DNA of 64,000 bases from Actinoplanes regularis (GCF_900188005.1 NZ_FZNR01000004.1:248001-312000); one strand, 5' to 3'; shown: positions 26,306 through 39,460, counted from the stretch's first letter. Notes: a model not told the origin generated them from the letters alone. Program-made: numbers and translations.

Positions 26306-28102
26306 TCAGCGCACCTGGGCCGGGAGACGGACGGTGAACGTCGTCCCGAGACCGGGTTCGCTGGTCGCGACGATGCTGCCGCCGTGGTCGTCGACGATGC
26401 GCCGGGCGATCGTGAGCCCGAGGCCGGACCCGCCGGTGGCCCGCTGGCGTGCCGGGTCGGCCCGCCAGAACCGGTCGAAGACCCGCGACACCTCCGCCTC
26501 GGTCATGCCCACCCCGGAGTCGCGCACGGTCAGAATCGCGATCAGCGGGTCACGCGTCACCCCGACCTCCACCCGCCCGCCGGCGTCGGTGTAGCGGATC
26601 GCGTTGCTGAGCAGGTTGCCGAGGACCTGCCGGATCCGGCCCGGGTCGGCGTGCACCTGGACCGGCCCGGGCGCCTCGACGATCAGCTCCAGCCCGGCGT
26701 TGGCGGCGACCGCCCGGTGCGCGGTGACCGCGGTCGCGGCCAGTTCGGCCAGGTCGAGGGGCTCCGGATGGTAGGCCAGATCACCGGCCTCGGCGAGGGC
26801 GAGGTACTGCAGGTCGTCGATGATCCGGCGTTGCAGCAGCGTCTCCTCGTGCAGGGAGGCGAACAGCTCCGGGGACGGTTCGATCACCCCGTCGGCCAGC
26901 CCCTCGAGGTATCCGCGCAGGTTCGACAGGGGCGTACGCAGCTCGTGGGCGACGTCGGCCACCAGCCGCCGCTGGCGCTCCTCGCTGCGTTGCACCGCCT
27001 CGGCCATCGCGTTGAACGACGACGACAGGAGCGCGAACTCGTCCCTGCCGGGGGTCTTGACCCGGACGTCCAGTTGCCCGGCGGCGAGCCGCAGCGACGC
27101 CCCGGTCAGGGCCCGCACCGGGCGGCTGACCCGCCGGGCGATCCAGGCGGTGCCGAGCGCCGCGACGACCAGCAGCCCCGCCACACCGAACACGGCCGAC
27201 CGGCTCAGACCGCTCAGCTCCAGCCGGCCGGTACCGAAGAAGATCCGCACAGGTACGGCCGAGGTGCTCGCGACCGCCTCGGTGAAGCCGGAGGGGACAC
27301 ACTGGTCGAAGTAGAGCATCGGCTCGTCGCGGCACTCGGCGAGCCGCGCCCACCACCGGTCGAGCCACCCGGAGTCGCCGAGAACCTTGGCCGTACCCTC
27401 GCGCACACAGTCGCCGGCGGCCGTCAGCTGCCCGGCGGTGAGGTACGGCGAAACCTCCAGGCCGAGCGCGGGCGCGCCGATCGTGCGCCGATCGGCCGCG
27501 CAGCGCACCACGACCAGGGCGGCCCGGTACTGCGCGACCTGGAACAGCGCCTGTCCCTCCGGAGTGGACAACCCGGAGCCGCCGGGCGTGGCCACGAACA
27601 GGCCGGCGGGCAGAACGGGCCGCTTCGGCGCCGGCTTCGGCGCGGCCGGGCGGCTCTTGGGGTTCGTACGCCAGTGCTCCAGCGCTTTGATCTCGGCGGG
27701 GTTCCGTGCCGCGTCCGCGGTCAGCAGGCCGGCCTGCCGCTGGGTCTCGCCGTCCAGATCCGGGTACGGGTGAACCGGCGTGTACCGCCGCTGCATCGGC
27801 CCGACGGCCCGGTTGGCCAGCACGTCCGAGTCGGTCAGCGTCTCACTGTCGGCCTCCACCCGGATGTGCAGCCCGGTGCGCCGCGCCAGGTCGCCGACGA
27901 CCGTGTCGATCCCGTTCCACCGGCCGTTGGTGACCCCGAACCGCCGGATCGTGTCGGTGATCTCCGCCTCGTGCTTGTCGCGGGCGGCGTCCAGCCGGTA
28001 GACCTCGCGGGAGGTGAGACTGAGGGTGAGCCACGCCGTCGCGCCGATCGCGGTGCCGGCCACGATCAGCACCAGCAGGAAGATCCGCAGACGGAAGGTC
28101 AT
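26306..28102 (-). CDS. Sensor histidine kinase with large extracytoplasmic domain
   Basis: A 598-residue kinase. The first membrane helix is at residues 6-29, an extracytoplasmic sensor of about 270 residues follows, and a second helix lies at 301-322. Then come HAMP (RRVSRPVRALTGASLRLAAG), the phosphoacceptor helix (VADVAHELRTPLSNLRGY, His386) and an HATPase domain with N, G1 and G2 boxes (NLLSNAIRYT, DSGVGM, GGSGLGLTI). The sensor contains four cysteines (201, 232, 257, 268) that could form disulfides outside the membrane, and a Pro/Lys-rich linker near residues 150-165. The signal is unknown. It overlaps the response regulator by 4 bases. Confidence 0.92.
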   Translation of the reverse strand: MTFRLRIFLLVLIVAGTAIGATAWLTLSLTSREVYRLDAARDKHEAEITDTIRRFGVTNGRWNGIDTVVGDLARRTGLHIRVEADSETLTDSDVLANRAVGPMQRRYTPVHPYPDLDGETQRQAGLLTADAARNPAEIKALEHWRTNPKSRPAAPKPAPKRPVLPAGLFVATPGGSGLSTPEGQALFQVAQYRAALVVVRCAADRRTIGAPALGLEVSPYLTAGQLTAAGDCVREGTAKVLGDSGWLDRWWARLAECRDEPMLYFDQCVPSGFTEAVASTSAVPVRIFFGTGRLELSGLSRSAVFGVAGLLVVAALGTAWIARRVSRPVRALTGASLRLAAGQLDVRVKTPGRDEFALLSSSFNAMAEAVQRSEERQRRLVADVAHELRTPLSNLRGYLEGLADGVIEPSPELFASLHEETLLQRRIIDDLQYLALAEAGDLAYHPEPLDLAELAATAVTAHRAVAANAGLELIVEAPGPVQVHADPGRIRQVLGNLLSNAIRYTDAGGRVEVGVTRDPLIAILTVRDSGVGMTEAEVSRVFDRFWRADPARQRATGGSGLGLTIARRIVDDHGGSIVATSEPGLGTTFTVRLPAQVR

Positions 28103-28803
28103 CGCTCGCCCATCCGGTAACCCCTGCCGTAAACCGTCTGCACGTAGCGGGGCTCGGCCGGATTCCGTTCGATCTTGCGGCGCAGGTTGACCACGTGCGC
28201 GTCGACGGTGCGCTCCGAGACGTCGTTCTCGAACCCGAACGTCTTGTCGATGATCTGACCGCGGGTGAAGACCCGGCCCGGCTCCCGGGCCAGCAGCTCC
28301 AGGATCGCGAACTCCTTGGCGGTCAGCCGCACCGTGTTCCCGTCGATTCGCACCTCGAAGCGGGCCGCGTCTACCTCCAGGTCACCGACCCGCAGCACCT
28401 CGGGGTTCTCGCCGCCGCGCACCCGGCGCAGCAGAGCCCGGATCCGGGCGGTCAGCTCGCGCGGGCTGACCGGCTTGCTCAGATAGTCGTCGGCGCCGAT
28501 GTCCAGGCCGAGCAGCATGTCGCTCTCCGCCGCACGGGCGGTGACCAGCAGGATCGCCACCCCGGCCAGCTCCCGGTCGGGGTCGGCGCGCAGGATCCGG
28601 CACACGTCCAGGCCGTCGACCAGCGGCATCATCACGTCCAGGACCAGCAGGTCGGGGCGGCGCGCGCGGGCCTGCTCCAGGGCGGCCCGGCCATCGCCGA
28701 CGGTGAGTACCTGGTGGCCGTCCCGCTCCAGGTAGAGCCGGATCAGCTGGGCGTGCTTGGGGTCATCGTCGGCGACGAGGATACGGGCGGTCACGGCTGG
28801 CAT
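28099..28803 (-). CDS. OmpR/PhoB family response regulator
   Basis: A 234-residue regulator. The receiver domain has the acidic cluster ADDDP, the phosphorylation site VLDVMMP (Asp56) and the conserved Lys in LSKPVSP. The C-terminal winged helix carries VRLTAKEFAILELLAREPG and RTVDAHVVNLRRKIE. It is the partner of the sensor kinase encoded directly downstream (ATGA overlap), phosphorylated by it and binding promoter repeats as a dimer. A GTG three codons in is an alternative start. Confidence 0.93.
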   Translation of the reverse strand: MPAVTARILVADDDPKHAQLIRLYLERDGHQVLTVGDGRAALEQARARRPDLLVLDVMMPLVDGLDVCRILRADPDRELAGVAILLVTARAAESDMLLGLDIGADDYLSKPVSPRELTARIRALLRRVRGGENPEVLRVGDLEVDAARFEVRIDGNTVRLTAKEFAILELLAREPGRVFTRGQIIDKTFGFENDVSERTVDAHVVNLRRKIERNPAEPRYVQTVYGRGYRMGER

Positions 28804-28844
28804 TCTGACTCAGCAAGTCCACCCGTACATTCGAATGTGCGAAT

Positions 28845-29627
28845 TCAAGAAGCCGGTCGGTAGACCGGATCGTGCCGGTTGCTGTAGGAGAGCCGCACCT
28901 GCACGCTGGCATCGGGGTCGCCGATGGACCGCAGCTGCAGGCACAGGGCATAGGGATCGGTCGGGCGACGTGACGACTTGCACTCGATGTCGGGTTCCGC
29001 GGTGAACGGATACCACCGCATCCGCCAGCCCTCGGTCCGCTCCAGATGCTCGCCGATCCGCCGGGTCAGCGCGCGGGCGTCTGCGGTGTCGCTCGCCCGG
29101 ACCGTGATCACGCGGGTGCAGGCCACGTTGTTGCAGTCGAGGCGGTTCTCGTCCGTGACGACGCCGGGCGGCAGGGAGGCGCCGGGCGGGGTGGGCGGTT
29201 CGCCCACGAACGGCACGGCGACGGCCGCCGCGCAGCCGGCCAGGAACACCAGAAACCCGATCCGCCGTACGCCGGTACGCGTCACGATCATGGCCACCAG
29301 CACGGTCAGCCCCGCGGCCACGAGATACCAGCGCAGGAAGTCGTCGACGGTCGGCGGCGTCGCGTACGACGCGAACCGCACCGTGCCCACCGACCAGCCC
29401 GCCACCAGCAGGACCAGCGGCACGCCGGCCTTCCAGGTGCGGCCCACAAGCGCCCAGGCGACCGGGAAGAGCAGGACCACCGGGACCAGCACGGCGACCT
29501 CGGCCGGCCGCAGCATCTCGTCGAGGATCGGACTGTGCGGCTGCACGTACGGCCAGGCGGGAATCGTCGCCGCGAGCGCGGCCAGCAGGAACAACAGGCG
29601 GCCCCGGCCGCTCCACTCGTTCTTCAC
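28845..29627 (-). CDS. Membrane protein of unknown function
   Basis: A 260-residue protein with five or so hydrophobic helices in the first 150 residues (LLFLLAALAATIPAWPYV, VAVLVPVVLLFPVAWALV, GVPLVLLVAGWSVGTVRF and two more). An extracytoplasmic C-terminal domain of about 100 residues follows with NRLDCNNVACTRVITV, a GWRMRWYPF segment and CKSSRRPTDPYALCLQL. The paired cysteines suggest disulfides. The C-terminal layout resembles that of the unknown protein at 42277 (both have C..V..V, then a helix ending in H, then GW and two Cys). It lies next to the two-component genes on the same strand, so it may be a target or partner. The GTG start is uncertain; no clear ribosome site is seen. Confidence 0.6.
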   Translation of the reverse strand: MKNEWSGRGRLLFLLAALAATIPAWPYVQPHSPILDEMLRPAEVAVLVPVVLLFPVAWALVGRTWKAGVPLVLLVAGWSVGTVRFASYATPPTVDDFLRWYLVAAGLTVLVAMIVTRTGVRRIGFLVFLAGCAAAVAVPFVGEPPTPPGASLPPGVVTDENRLDCNNVACTRVITVRASDTADARALTRRIGEHLERTEGWRMRWYPFTAEPDIECKSSRRPTDPYALCLQLRSIGDPDASVQVRLSYSNRHDPVYRPAS

Positions 29628-29728
29628 GCCGGTTTGGACGCACCGACCGGCGAACCGTTCCGTCACCCCGGTGCCATTCCCAGGTTCACCATCCGGGGGG
29701 TGTTCCTCTCCGCCGCGGCAGCGACGCC

Positions 29729-30535
29729 TCAAGCACCGTGCCGCACGGGGGCTGGGCCGATGCCGCAGGCGGTGATGCCGTGGGCGATGAGCGTGCGGTG
29801 GCCACGGCTCACCGCGCGCTGCCCGCCGACCGCGATCGGATAGCCGCCGACCCGGCCCGCGTACAGCATCAGCGTCACGGCGTGGGCCAGGGCGATGCCG
29901 GGCAGCGCGGACCACACCGCGGTCACCGTCGAGTCGAGCGAGTGGGCGGGGTCCGCGCCGAGATAGAGGGCGGACTCCGGGGCCCGCCCGCCGAGGCGGT
30001 GAGGGGCGGGTGCCGGGGGATCGGCGGACTGCAGGGCCGGCCACAGCGACTCCACCAGGCCGGGCACGTCGACCTCCCGGCGGAAGTCCCGCCCGGCCGG
30101 GCGAGGCGCGTTCACCAGGGGCTCGTCCGAGACGAACGGGTCGGCGCAGGCCGCGCAGCGTCCGAAGAGATGATTCGCCTGGCGGGCCAACTCGCCACGG
30201 CGCTCGGCGGTGTGGATCAGATTGGCGAACGGGCCGTTCGCGTAGCGGGACCGGATCGCCCGTTTGACCCGCCGAGCCGCCTCGAACGCGTCGGGGCCGG
30301 CGAGCAGTAGCACCTCGGAGGGCCCGTCGCCCAGGTAGCGCTCCAGGAACGCCAGCATCAGCACGTGCGCCCCGTCCGTGTACTCCGACCAGAGGAAACG
30401 GACCTCCGACGGGGTCAGCGAGACCGGATGACGACAGACGATCCGCAGACCGGCCTCGGCCACCGCTGCCTCGACGGCCACGGTCCGGCCCGTACGCAGG
30501 CAATCGGGTTTGAGAAGAAGGAACGACCGTTCCAA
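29729..30535 (-). CDS. Nucleoside-diphosphate-kinase-like protein with C-terminal extension
   Basis: A 268-residue protein. Residues 1-112 are a diverged NDK fold: it starts MERSFLLLKPD (NDK KPD motif), has GPSEVLLLAGPDAF and ends NLIH, where His108 matches the catalytic phosphohistidine. The usual H-G/S-D/S-S context is altered to HTAE. About 150 extra residues follow with a CAAC pair (127-130) and no recognised domain. Phosphate transfer from ATP to other NDPs is possible but not assured; normal NDK is about 135 residues. TTG 30535 is chosen because GAGGGG lies 6 bases before it; GTG 30541 is too close to that site. Confidence 0.7.
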   Translation of the reverse strand: MERSFLLLKPDCLRTGRTVAVEAAVAEAGLRIVCRHPVSLTPSEVRFLWSEYTDGAHVLMLAFLERYLGDGPSEVLLLAGPDAFEAARRVKRAIRSRYANGPFANLIHTAERRGELARQANHLFGRCAACADPFVSDEPLVNAPRPAGRDFRREVDVPGLVESLWPALQSADPPAPAPHRLGGRAPESALYLGADPAHSLDSTVTAVWSALPGIALAHAVTLMLYAGRVGGYPIAVGGQRAVSRGHRTLIAHGITACGIGPAPVRHGA

Positions 30536-30725
30536 ACCCACACCCCTCAGCCATTGCCACCTGACCTGCAATCTTACGCCCGACCGGCCCCGCCGCCTCC
30601 GGCGTGATCGCCCGGCGCCCGAGCCGCCCCGGGCCGCCGGCCAGCAGCGTGCCCGGTCCGCTTCGAGCCGTGACCAGCAGCATGTCCGGGCCGGAGGCGG
30701 AGATGGCCCGCCAGCTGCCGGCGCG

Positions 30726-33410
30726 TCAGGCACCTCCAGGGGTCCGGTTGGCGGTCAGGGTCCGGGCGAGCCGCGCCGCCTCGGTGATCAGGCGCGTGCG
30801 GCCGGAACGCCCGGCCACCTCTGCGACCTCCGGCAGGTCCTCGGTCGCGTGGACGGCCGACGCGGCGGCCTCGGCCAGCGTGAGAAGCGCGGGCGTGCCC
30901 GCGTCGGGAGCGGCCAGCGCGGCCGGGAGCAGCTCACGGACCGTGGTCCAGACTTCGGTGGTGACCTCGGCGCGCAGCGCGTCGGTGAGACAACCGGCCA
31001 CCCGTTTGACGTTCAGCCAGCCCCCGCGTTGCAGGTGCGCCATCTCTCGGCCGATCAGAGCCCCGTCCAGCTTGCCGCGCGCCGCCAGCTCGACGAACGC
31101 GTCGGTGGCGGACGTCCGGCCGCTGCGGTGATCGGCGCTGAGCCCGCGCGCGAGGCAGAGCGCCAGCGCCGGACCGAACGGGCCGGTCGAGGCGGCCAGG
31201 GCCGGCAGGATGTCGAGCTGTGGGGGGAAGTTACCGTCGGCCGCCATGGTGATCTGCGGTAGCGCCTGCGCGGCCACGATCTCGGGATGTCCCGGAAGCA
31301 CCATCGGCCAGCTGATCACCGCATGATTGCTCCGGTTCCCCCGGGTCCGATCCGGATCAGCCGGCATCTCGAACAGACCGGGTGGCACGGCGAGCGTGAA
31401 CTCTGGGGCGTGCCCGGCTGGGCGCGCCGCCGAGGCCGCCGGAAGCCCCAACCGCCCATTCGTCCCGGCTTGCGGATCCGGGCCGTCCGCATCAGCGAGC
31501 GGATCCACGCTGCCCGGCCCGGCGTGCCAGGTCGGCACGGGTAGCGGGATCGCGTCGAATGCGCTGGTCCGGCGTGTAATGGGTGGCTGCTCGCAGGTGC
31601 AGCGGTCCGGGTCGGGGCAACGGTGCCAGATCGTCGTGAGCGTCACCACCACCGGATCCGGCAGGCCACCGCCGCGCAACCAGGCCGCGAAGAGCCGTCC
31701 GGCCGGGCCGGTCAGCCGCTCGGCGCCGGCCAGGACCGCCGGATCGACCGTGCGCGGCAGCCGCAGCATCGCCTGCGACAGGTCGTAGGGCCCCGGCTGC
31801 CAGCCGTCACGCTCCCCGGCGGCGAGCAGGGACAACACTCGCTCCGGATCGACGTGCCCGTCCAGGGTGGCGGGCGTGGCGAGCAACGCCGGTGGCAGGG
31901 TGCCGGCCATCTGCCCGCCCAGTTCCCGGAGGCGTTCCGCGAGCATCCAGAACAGCGGGCCGGCGTTGATCTCCCAGTAACTCGGCTGCCAGACCGTCCA
32001 GCTCCGCTGAATCACCGCCCGCAGCAGGTTGGTCAGCGCACCCGACCAATCTGGAACCTTCGGCTTCAACGCGGCGGCCAGCGCCTCCCGATCGGTGTTC
32101 GCGAACCGGACCAGCGCGTCGAGAACCTGCTCCGTCAAGAGCGGCTCCTGGTTGAGCCGCAGCAGCTCAACGACCACCGGCACCAGCTCGGGAATGGACC
32201 GGACCGGCTCCAGCGCCGCGGCCGCCGCAACGGCAGCGGCCGCCGGGACGCGACCGTCAGTCAGCGGGGGAGCGGGAGCGATCTCCGGCAGCAGTTCGGT
32301 GACCTGGCGGTGGAGGTCTCCGGTCAGGGTCTCCGCGGCGCTCGCCAGCCGCTCCCGGCCGGTCGGCCCGAAAGCGGGCAGATGCTTCCCGGCCAGGCGC
32401 AGGGTGCGCTCGGCCAGGTCGGTCGACTCATTGGCCAGACCGGTCAAGAGGGCCTCGAACAGCACCGGATCGGCCTTGCGGGCCAGCGCCTGATCCAGCC
32501 AGGCGAGCTGCGCACGGACCACCTTCTTCTCCCGGCGGGCGAGCACCGACAGCGCCGCGTCCGCCACCGCCTCGGTGTCGAGCAGTCCGGCGTCGTCGAC
32601 CGCGCGCAGCGACTCCTGCGCCACCGTGACCACGGTGCTGTGCGGGCTGTTCACCATCACCAGATAGGACTGCCGGTGCTCGGCACACTCGTCGAGGCCG
32701 GGCGCGAGCATCCGGTGCAGCTCCACGAACGACCGGACGGCATTGGCCCGGTCACCCTCGGCGAGCCGGAACAAGCACCCGGAGAACACCACGTCCCGCT
32801 GCTCGGCGAGGTTCGCCAGGCCGCCCGCGCTCACCTCGGTGCCCAGCCCGGGGATCGTGAAGACGTGCGGGAGCAGGTACGGGGTGCGCGGATCGTCCCG
32901 CAGCGCGGCGGAGCTGCAGCCGGTCTCCCGCAACCAGCCGCGCAACGTCGCCTCGGTCGGCGGGACCGGCTCGCCGGCGGCGTCGAGCAACCGGCTGATC
33001 AGACGCCACTGCTGGTGGATCTGGTTGGACCGCAGCCTGGTCGCCATGCCCCGGGCGACCACGGCGAGCGACGGCCGCCCCGGTGCCCGCAGCACCCGGA
33101 TCAACGTACTGGCCAGCGTCGAATCGTCACCGTTGCCGAAGTTGCGCAGCCAGCTGACCACCTTGGCGGCGCCGGTCAGGCAGCCCGCGCCGGCCACCCG
33201 CATGGCGTCGTTGCGCCGCCGCATGAGCTGCCACGACTCCGGTGGGGCCAGGTCGATGCGGGGCATCCGGGCGGCGGCGAACGCCGGCAGCGACTTGCCC
33301 AGGGCACGGCGGGCCGGCTCGTCCATGGCGAGCAGCGCGTCGGCGATCGCCTCCACCTCGCCCCGCTGGATCGCGGTGGCGAGCTGCTCGAACGTCAGAT
33401 CGGCGGTCAT
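30726..33410 (-). CDS. DUF6493-like helical repeat protein
   Basis: An 894-residue cytoplasmic protein, rich in leucine and alanine, with HEAT-like helical pairs through most of its length (for example LAERTLRLAGKHLPAFG). A less regular region around residues 590-680 holds WHRCPDPDRCTC and a Pro/Asp-rich stretch. I recognise it as the DUF6493 type common in actinobacteria, of unknown function. Such genes often occur near SWIM and MoxR/VWA genes, and this window has such a set 20 kb away, though not in one operon. ATG 33410 is preferred; the frame continues upstream to 33485 without a ribosome site. Confidence 0.7.
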   Translation of the reverse strand: MTADLTFEQLATAIQRGEVEAIADALLAMDEPARRALGKSLPAFAAARMPRIDLAPPESWQLMRRRNDAMRVAGAGCLTGAAKVVSWLRNFGNGDDSTLASTLIRVLRAPGRPSLAVVARGMATRLRSNQIHQQWRLISRLLDAAGEPVPPTEATLRGWLRETGCSSAALRDDPRTPYLLPHVFTIPGLGTEVSAGGLANLAEQRDVVFSGCLFRLAEGDRANAVRSFVELHRMLAPGLDECAEHRQSYLVMVNSPHSTVVTVAQESLRAVDDAGLLDTEAVADAALSVLARREKKVVRAQLAWLDQALARKADPVLFEALLTGLANESTDLAERTLRLAGKHLPAFGPTGRERLASAAETLTGDLHRQVTELLPEIAPAPPLTDGRVPAAAAVAAAAALEPVRSIPELVPVVVELLRLNQEPLLTEQVLDALVRFANTDREALAAALKPKVPDWSGALTNLLRAVIQRSWTVWQPSYWEINAGPLFWMLAERLRELGGQMAGTLPPALLATPATLDGHVDPERVLSLLAAGERDGWQPGPYDLSQAMLRLPRTVDPAVLAGAERLTGPAGRLFAAWLRGGGLPDPVVVTLTTIWHRCPDPDRCTCEQPPITRRTSAFDAIPLPVPTWHAGPGSVDPLADADGPDPQAGTNGRLGLPAASAARPAGHAPEFTLAVPPGLFEMPADPDRTRGNRSNHAVISWPMVLPGHPEIVAAQALPQITMAADGNFPPQLDILPALAASTGPFGPALALCLARGLSADHRSGRTSATDAFVELAARGKLDGALIGREMAHLQRGGWLNVKRVAGCLTDALRAEVTTEVWTTVRELLPAALAAPDAGTPALLTLAEAAASAVHATEDLPEVAEVAGRSGRTRLITEAARLARTLTANRTPGGA

Positions 33411-33478
33411 GCCTGGCAACCTAGCGGGACCCCCCGACACAAAATTCGGCCCCTCCGGCGTACGAGGGAAATCGTCGC

Positions 33479-33507
33479 GAGACAACGAATCGCCGGACCT
33501 CTATCTT
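33479..33507 (+). promoter_or_regulatory. Leaderless promoter of the truncated haemoglobin gene
   Basis: GAGACA (33479-33484), a 17-base spacer and TATCTT (33502-33507) are followed 7 bases later by the GTG start. The spacing puts the transcript start on or next to the start codon, and there is no ribosome site, so the mRNA is predicted to be leaderless. The -10 and its 7-base distance are the same as for the ArsR gene. Confidence 0.6.
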
Positions 33508-33514
33508 CTATTCC

Positions 33515-33871
33515 GTGGATGCCTCGTTCTACGCCCGCATCGGCGGGCAACCCGCGGTGACCGCCGCGGTCGACGCGCTCTACCGGGTCGTTCTCGCCGA
33601 CGACCGCCTTGTCGACTACTTCGACGGCTCGGACCTGGACCACCTCAAGTCTCACATGGTCGCCCTGCTCAGCCAGGTGCTCGGCGGCCCCGCCGAGTAC
33701 TCCGGCCGCGATCTGCGCGGCGCCCACTTCGGCCTCGGCATCGTGCCCGAGCACTACGACCTGGTCGGCGCCTACCTGATCGGTGTGCTGGCCGGTCTCG
33801 GCGTCGACGACGAGGTGCTGACGGCGGTGCGCGGCGTGCTGGCCGCGTCGGCGGCCGACGTGGTGGAGTGA
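33515..33871 (+). CDS. glbN: Group 1 truncated haemoglobin
   Basis: A 118-residue protein that binds haem and oxygen or NO in the cytoplasm. It has the trHb1 pattern: FYARIGGQPAVTAAVDALYRVVLADDRL, DYFDGSDLDHLKSHMVALLSQVLGGP, and the proximal-His region GAHFGLGIVPEHYDLVGAYL. In M. tuberculosis the group 1 protein removes NO; a similar role is plausible. The B10 Tyr (in DALYRVV) is present. It starts at GTG with a leaderless promoter. It lies between DUF6493 (divergent) and ileS and is not coupled to either. Confidence 0.9.
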   Translation: MDASFYARIGGQPAVTAAVDALYRVVLADDRLVDYFDGSDLDHLKSHMVALLSQVLGGPAEYSGRDLRGAHFGLGIVPEHYDLVGAYLIGVLAGLGVDDEVLTAVRGVLAASAADVVE

Positions 33872-33933
33872 TCGGGGCGCGGACAGCCCCGAAACGCGCC
33901 GAAAACCGTTCATGAGTCCCCGGACCGGGTGAG

Positions 33934-33939
33934 TAGAGT
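33934..33939 (+). promoter_or_regulatory. -10 element of ileS
   Basis: TAGAGT sits 8 bases before the ileS ATG and there is no ribosome site between them, so the message is probably leaderless. No good -35 is seen 17 bases upstream. The 76-base gap is too short for a T-box leader. Confidence 0.4.
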
Positions 33940-33947
33940 CCTGCGGC

Positions 33948-37042
<3,095 letters not shown>

Positions 37043-37046
<4 letters not shown>

Positions 37047-39346
37047 CCCGGTTCGCGCCGGACGGACTCGCGGGCGCTGGGTGCCAGCGGCCGGAACAGG
37101 CTCCGCAGGGGGTAACGCGGCGTGATGCCGGGCTGTCCTTCGGCCGAGGTCGTCTGCGTGGCGTGCAGCGGGAGGCATACGAGGATGCGGGTCCCGTCCT
37201 CGTTGCCGGAGTCCAGGGCCACGGTGCCGCCGTGCGCCTGGACGATGGTTCGCACCAGGGTCAGGCCGAGCCCTGTTCCGGGGATGTTGTGGCGGGCGTT
37301 GCTACCTCGATAGAAGCGGTCGAACAGCTGGTCCCGGTCGTCCGGGGGGATGCCGATGCCGTGGTCGGTGACGGCGAGTTCCGTGCAGTCCTCCCCGGCG
37401 ACGATCTCGACCTGGATCTCACCGCCGTCCGGGCTGTATTTGACGGCGTTGGAAAGCAGGTTGTCCACCATCTGGCGCAACCGCCCGGCGTCGCCGACCA
37501 GCGTGACCGTGCTCGGCATGATGGCACGTAGCGATATGCCTACCGGGTTGCCGAGCTCCGCGATCGCGGCGGAGATGACGGCGACGAGGTTCACCGGCCG
37601 CAGCTGCAGGCCCAGGTGGCCCGACTCCAGCGCGGCGAGGTCGAGCAGGTCGTCGATGATCGTGTGCACGGATCGGACGTTGCGACTGACGATTTCGACC
37701 AGGTCACGCGCGTCGTCGGGCAGCTGCTCGTCCTCCAGCAGCAGGTCGCTGCAGGTGGTGATCGAGGTCAGGGGCGTGCGCAGCTCATGTCCGACCAGGG
37801 CGATGAAGTCGTCCTTCGCGCGAACCAGCTGCATCGCCAGCTCCAGGCTGTGGCGACGGGCGAGGAAGTAGCCGACCTGTTCCGCGAGGTACTCGAGCAG
37901 GTCGGTGAGCAATGGCCTGTCGTACTCGACCGTGTCGGCGAAGCAGGTCAGCACACCGACGACGACATCTCCATCGCGGATCGGCACCGCCACAACCGTG
38001 CACGGATGCGATCCGGCATCGGCCGGGCTGAACTCCTGGGCTCCGGGCTCGCGAGCATATCGGGACTCGGCATAGTGCGGCACCCACAGGAGCGTGCCGT
38101 TCTGCCAGCACTCACTCGTCACGCTCGTGCCGCGGCCCATCCGCGCCGGAATCGGTGCGGCGAGCACGATGCCCGGGGCGATGCGGTGCGCGACGAGGTT
38201 GAGCAGCTGCTCGGCGGGGTTGGCCAGCCAGAGCGCAACGCACGGCCAGCCCAGGGCCTCGCCCAGCGCGTTGACCAGCTCCGGACCAGCCTCTTCGACG
38301 GTGCCGGCGTGGTTGAGCATGGTGGCGACCCGCAGATTGCACTCGCGGAACCGGTCGGCGCGCCACCGTTCGGTGACGTTGAGGAGCGTCGTGACGGCGC
38401 CGAGCAGGTTGCCGTCGTCGGTACGGATCGCCTTGCCGTAGGCGACCACGTGCTGGTCGAGGACCCCGCGATCGTGCATGATCGACTCGGCTCGGTGCAC
38501 GAATTCGTCGTGGAGCGCGCGTACGTGCACCAGTTCGTGTCGCTGGAACGGAGTGCCGTCGGGGTGGCGAAGCCGGCCAAGCACCGTTTGGATGGCTTCC
38601 TCGGGGGAGAGGCCGGCGGGAAGTTTGTTCAGCTCGCGCGCCATGCGGTTGACCAATAGCGGCTGGCCGGCGCTGTCGGCCACCACCACGCCGACCTGCA
38701 GGCTGTCCAGGAGCGCGGCGAAGACCTGGCGTTGCCGCTGCAGGCTGGCCCGAATGCTCGGCGGCCAGACCTGGTCGGCCGGGACAGAGGGGGGCGGCCG
38801 GTTGGCGAGCATGGCGAGCGTGGCGCCCATGGCCTCCCCGTCCGGCTCGAATCGGAGCAGCTCGGCGAACTCGGTGAGCACGGCGAGGTCGCTCGGGTGC
38901 CACGCGCGCGTCACGGTGTCGGCGACCGCGACCGCACCCAGCGGCCGGCCGGCCTCATCGCGGAGCGGGGCGCCGGCGAAGGAGCGGATCCCACCGTCGA
39001 CCAGGAGTGGGTTGTTCTGGAGCAGATCGTCGGCCGTGGCCTCGTCCGCGAACAGGTCCTCGATCGCGAGCACCTCGTTGACGCAGACGACGTAGGCGCA
39101 GAGCGCGTGCCGGCGTGCACCGCGCCGGCCCGGCACGAACCACTCGGGAACCCCGTACCGCCCGATGAGCTCTTCCTCAGCGGCGCCGAGCAGCGAGATC
39201 ATCCCGATCGGGGCGTTCGCGAGACGGGCGGACATCCGGGCTACGGCATCGAATCCGGCGGGCTTGCCGGCGAAGGCGCCGCGGGCTTGGGCGACGGCAT
39301 GCAGCCGGGCCGGGGCATCGAGCACTGCCATGTCGATCCTGGGCAT
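37043..39346 (-). CDS. Soluble GAF/PAS sensor histidine kinase
   Basis: About 767 residues with no membrane helix. A GAF domain occupies residues 20-170 (LCAYVVCVNEVLAIEDLF, GGIRSFAGAPLRDEAGRPLGAV). A PAS-like part follows near 210-330 (LLDSLQVGVVVADSAGQPLLVNRMA), then a second GAF near 340-500. The kinase core has KDDFIALVGHELRTPLTSIT and an HATPase domain with NLLSNAVKYSPDGG, DHGIGI and GTGLGLTLV. Such proteins sense redox or small cytoplasmic ligands; no response regulator lies next to it. ATG 39346 is chosen; GTG three codons earlier is also possible. It overlaps ileS by 4 bases at the 3' end. Confidence 0.88.
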
Positions 39347-39460
39347 GCCTGCCACCGCTGCACCCCCGTTCCGCGTGCCGCGTCTTATCACCTGAATTAT
39401 ATGAGCCTGTCCGGATCCTCGACGGCGCATTGACTCGCCTGTGAACCCGTCTTTCCGGTG

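Noticed and set aside
33872..33947. Possible T-box leader of ileS
   Set aside because: Only 76 bases separate the haemoglobin stop and the ileS ATG, too short for any T-box, and no T-box-like sequence was seen.
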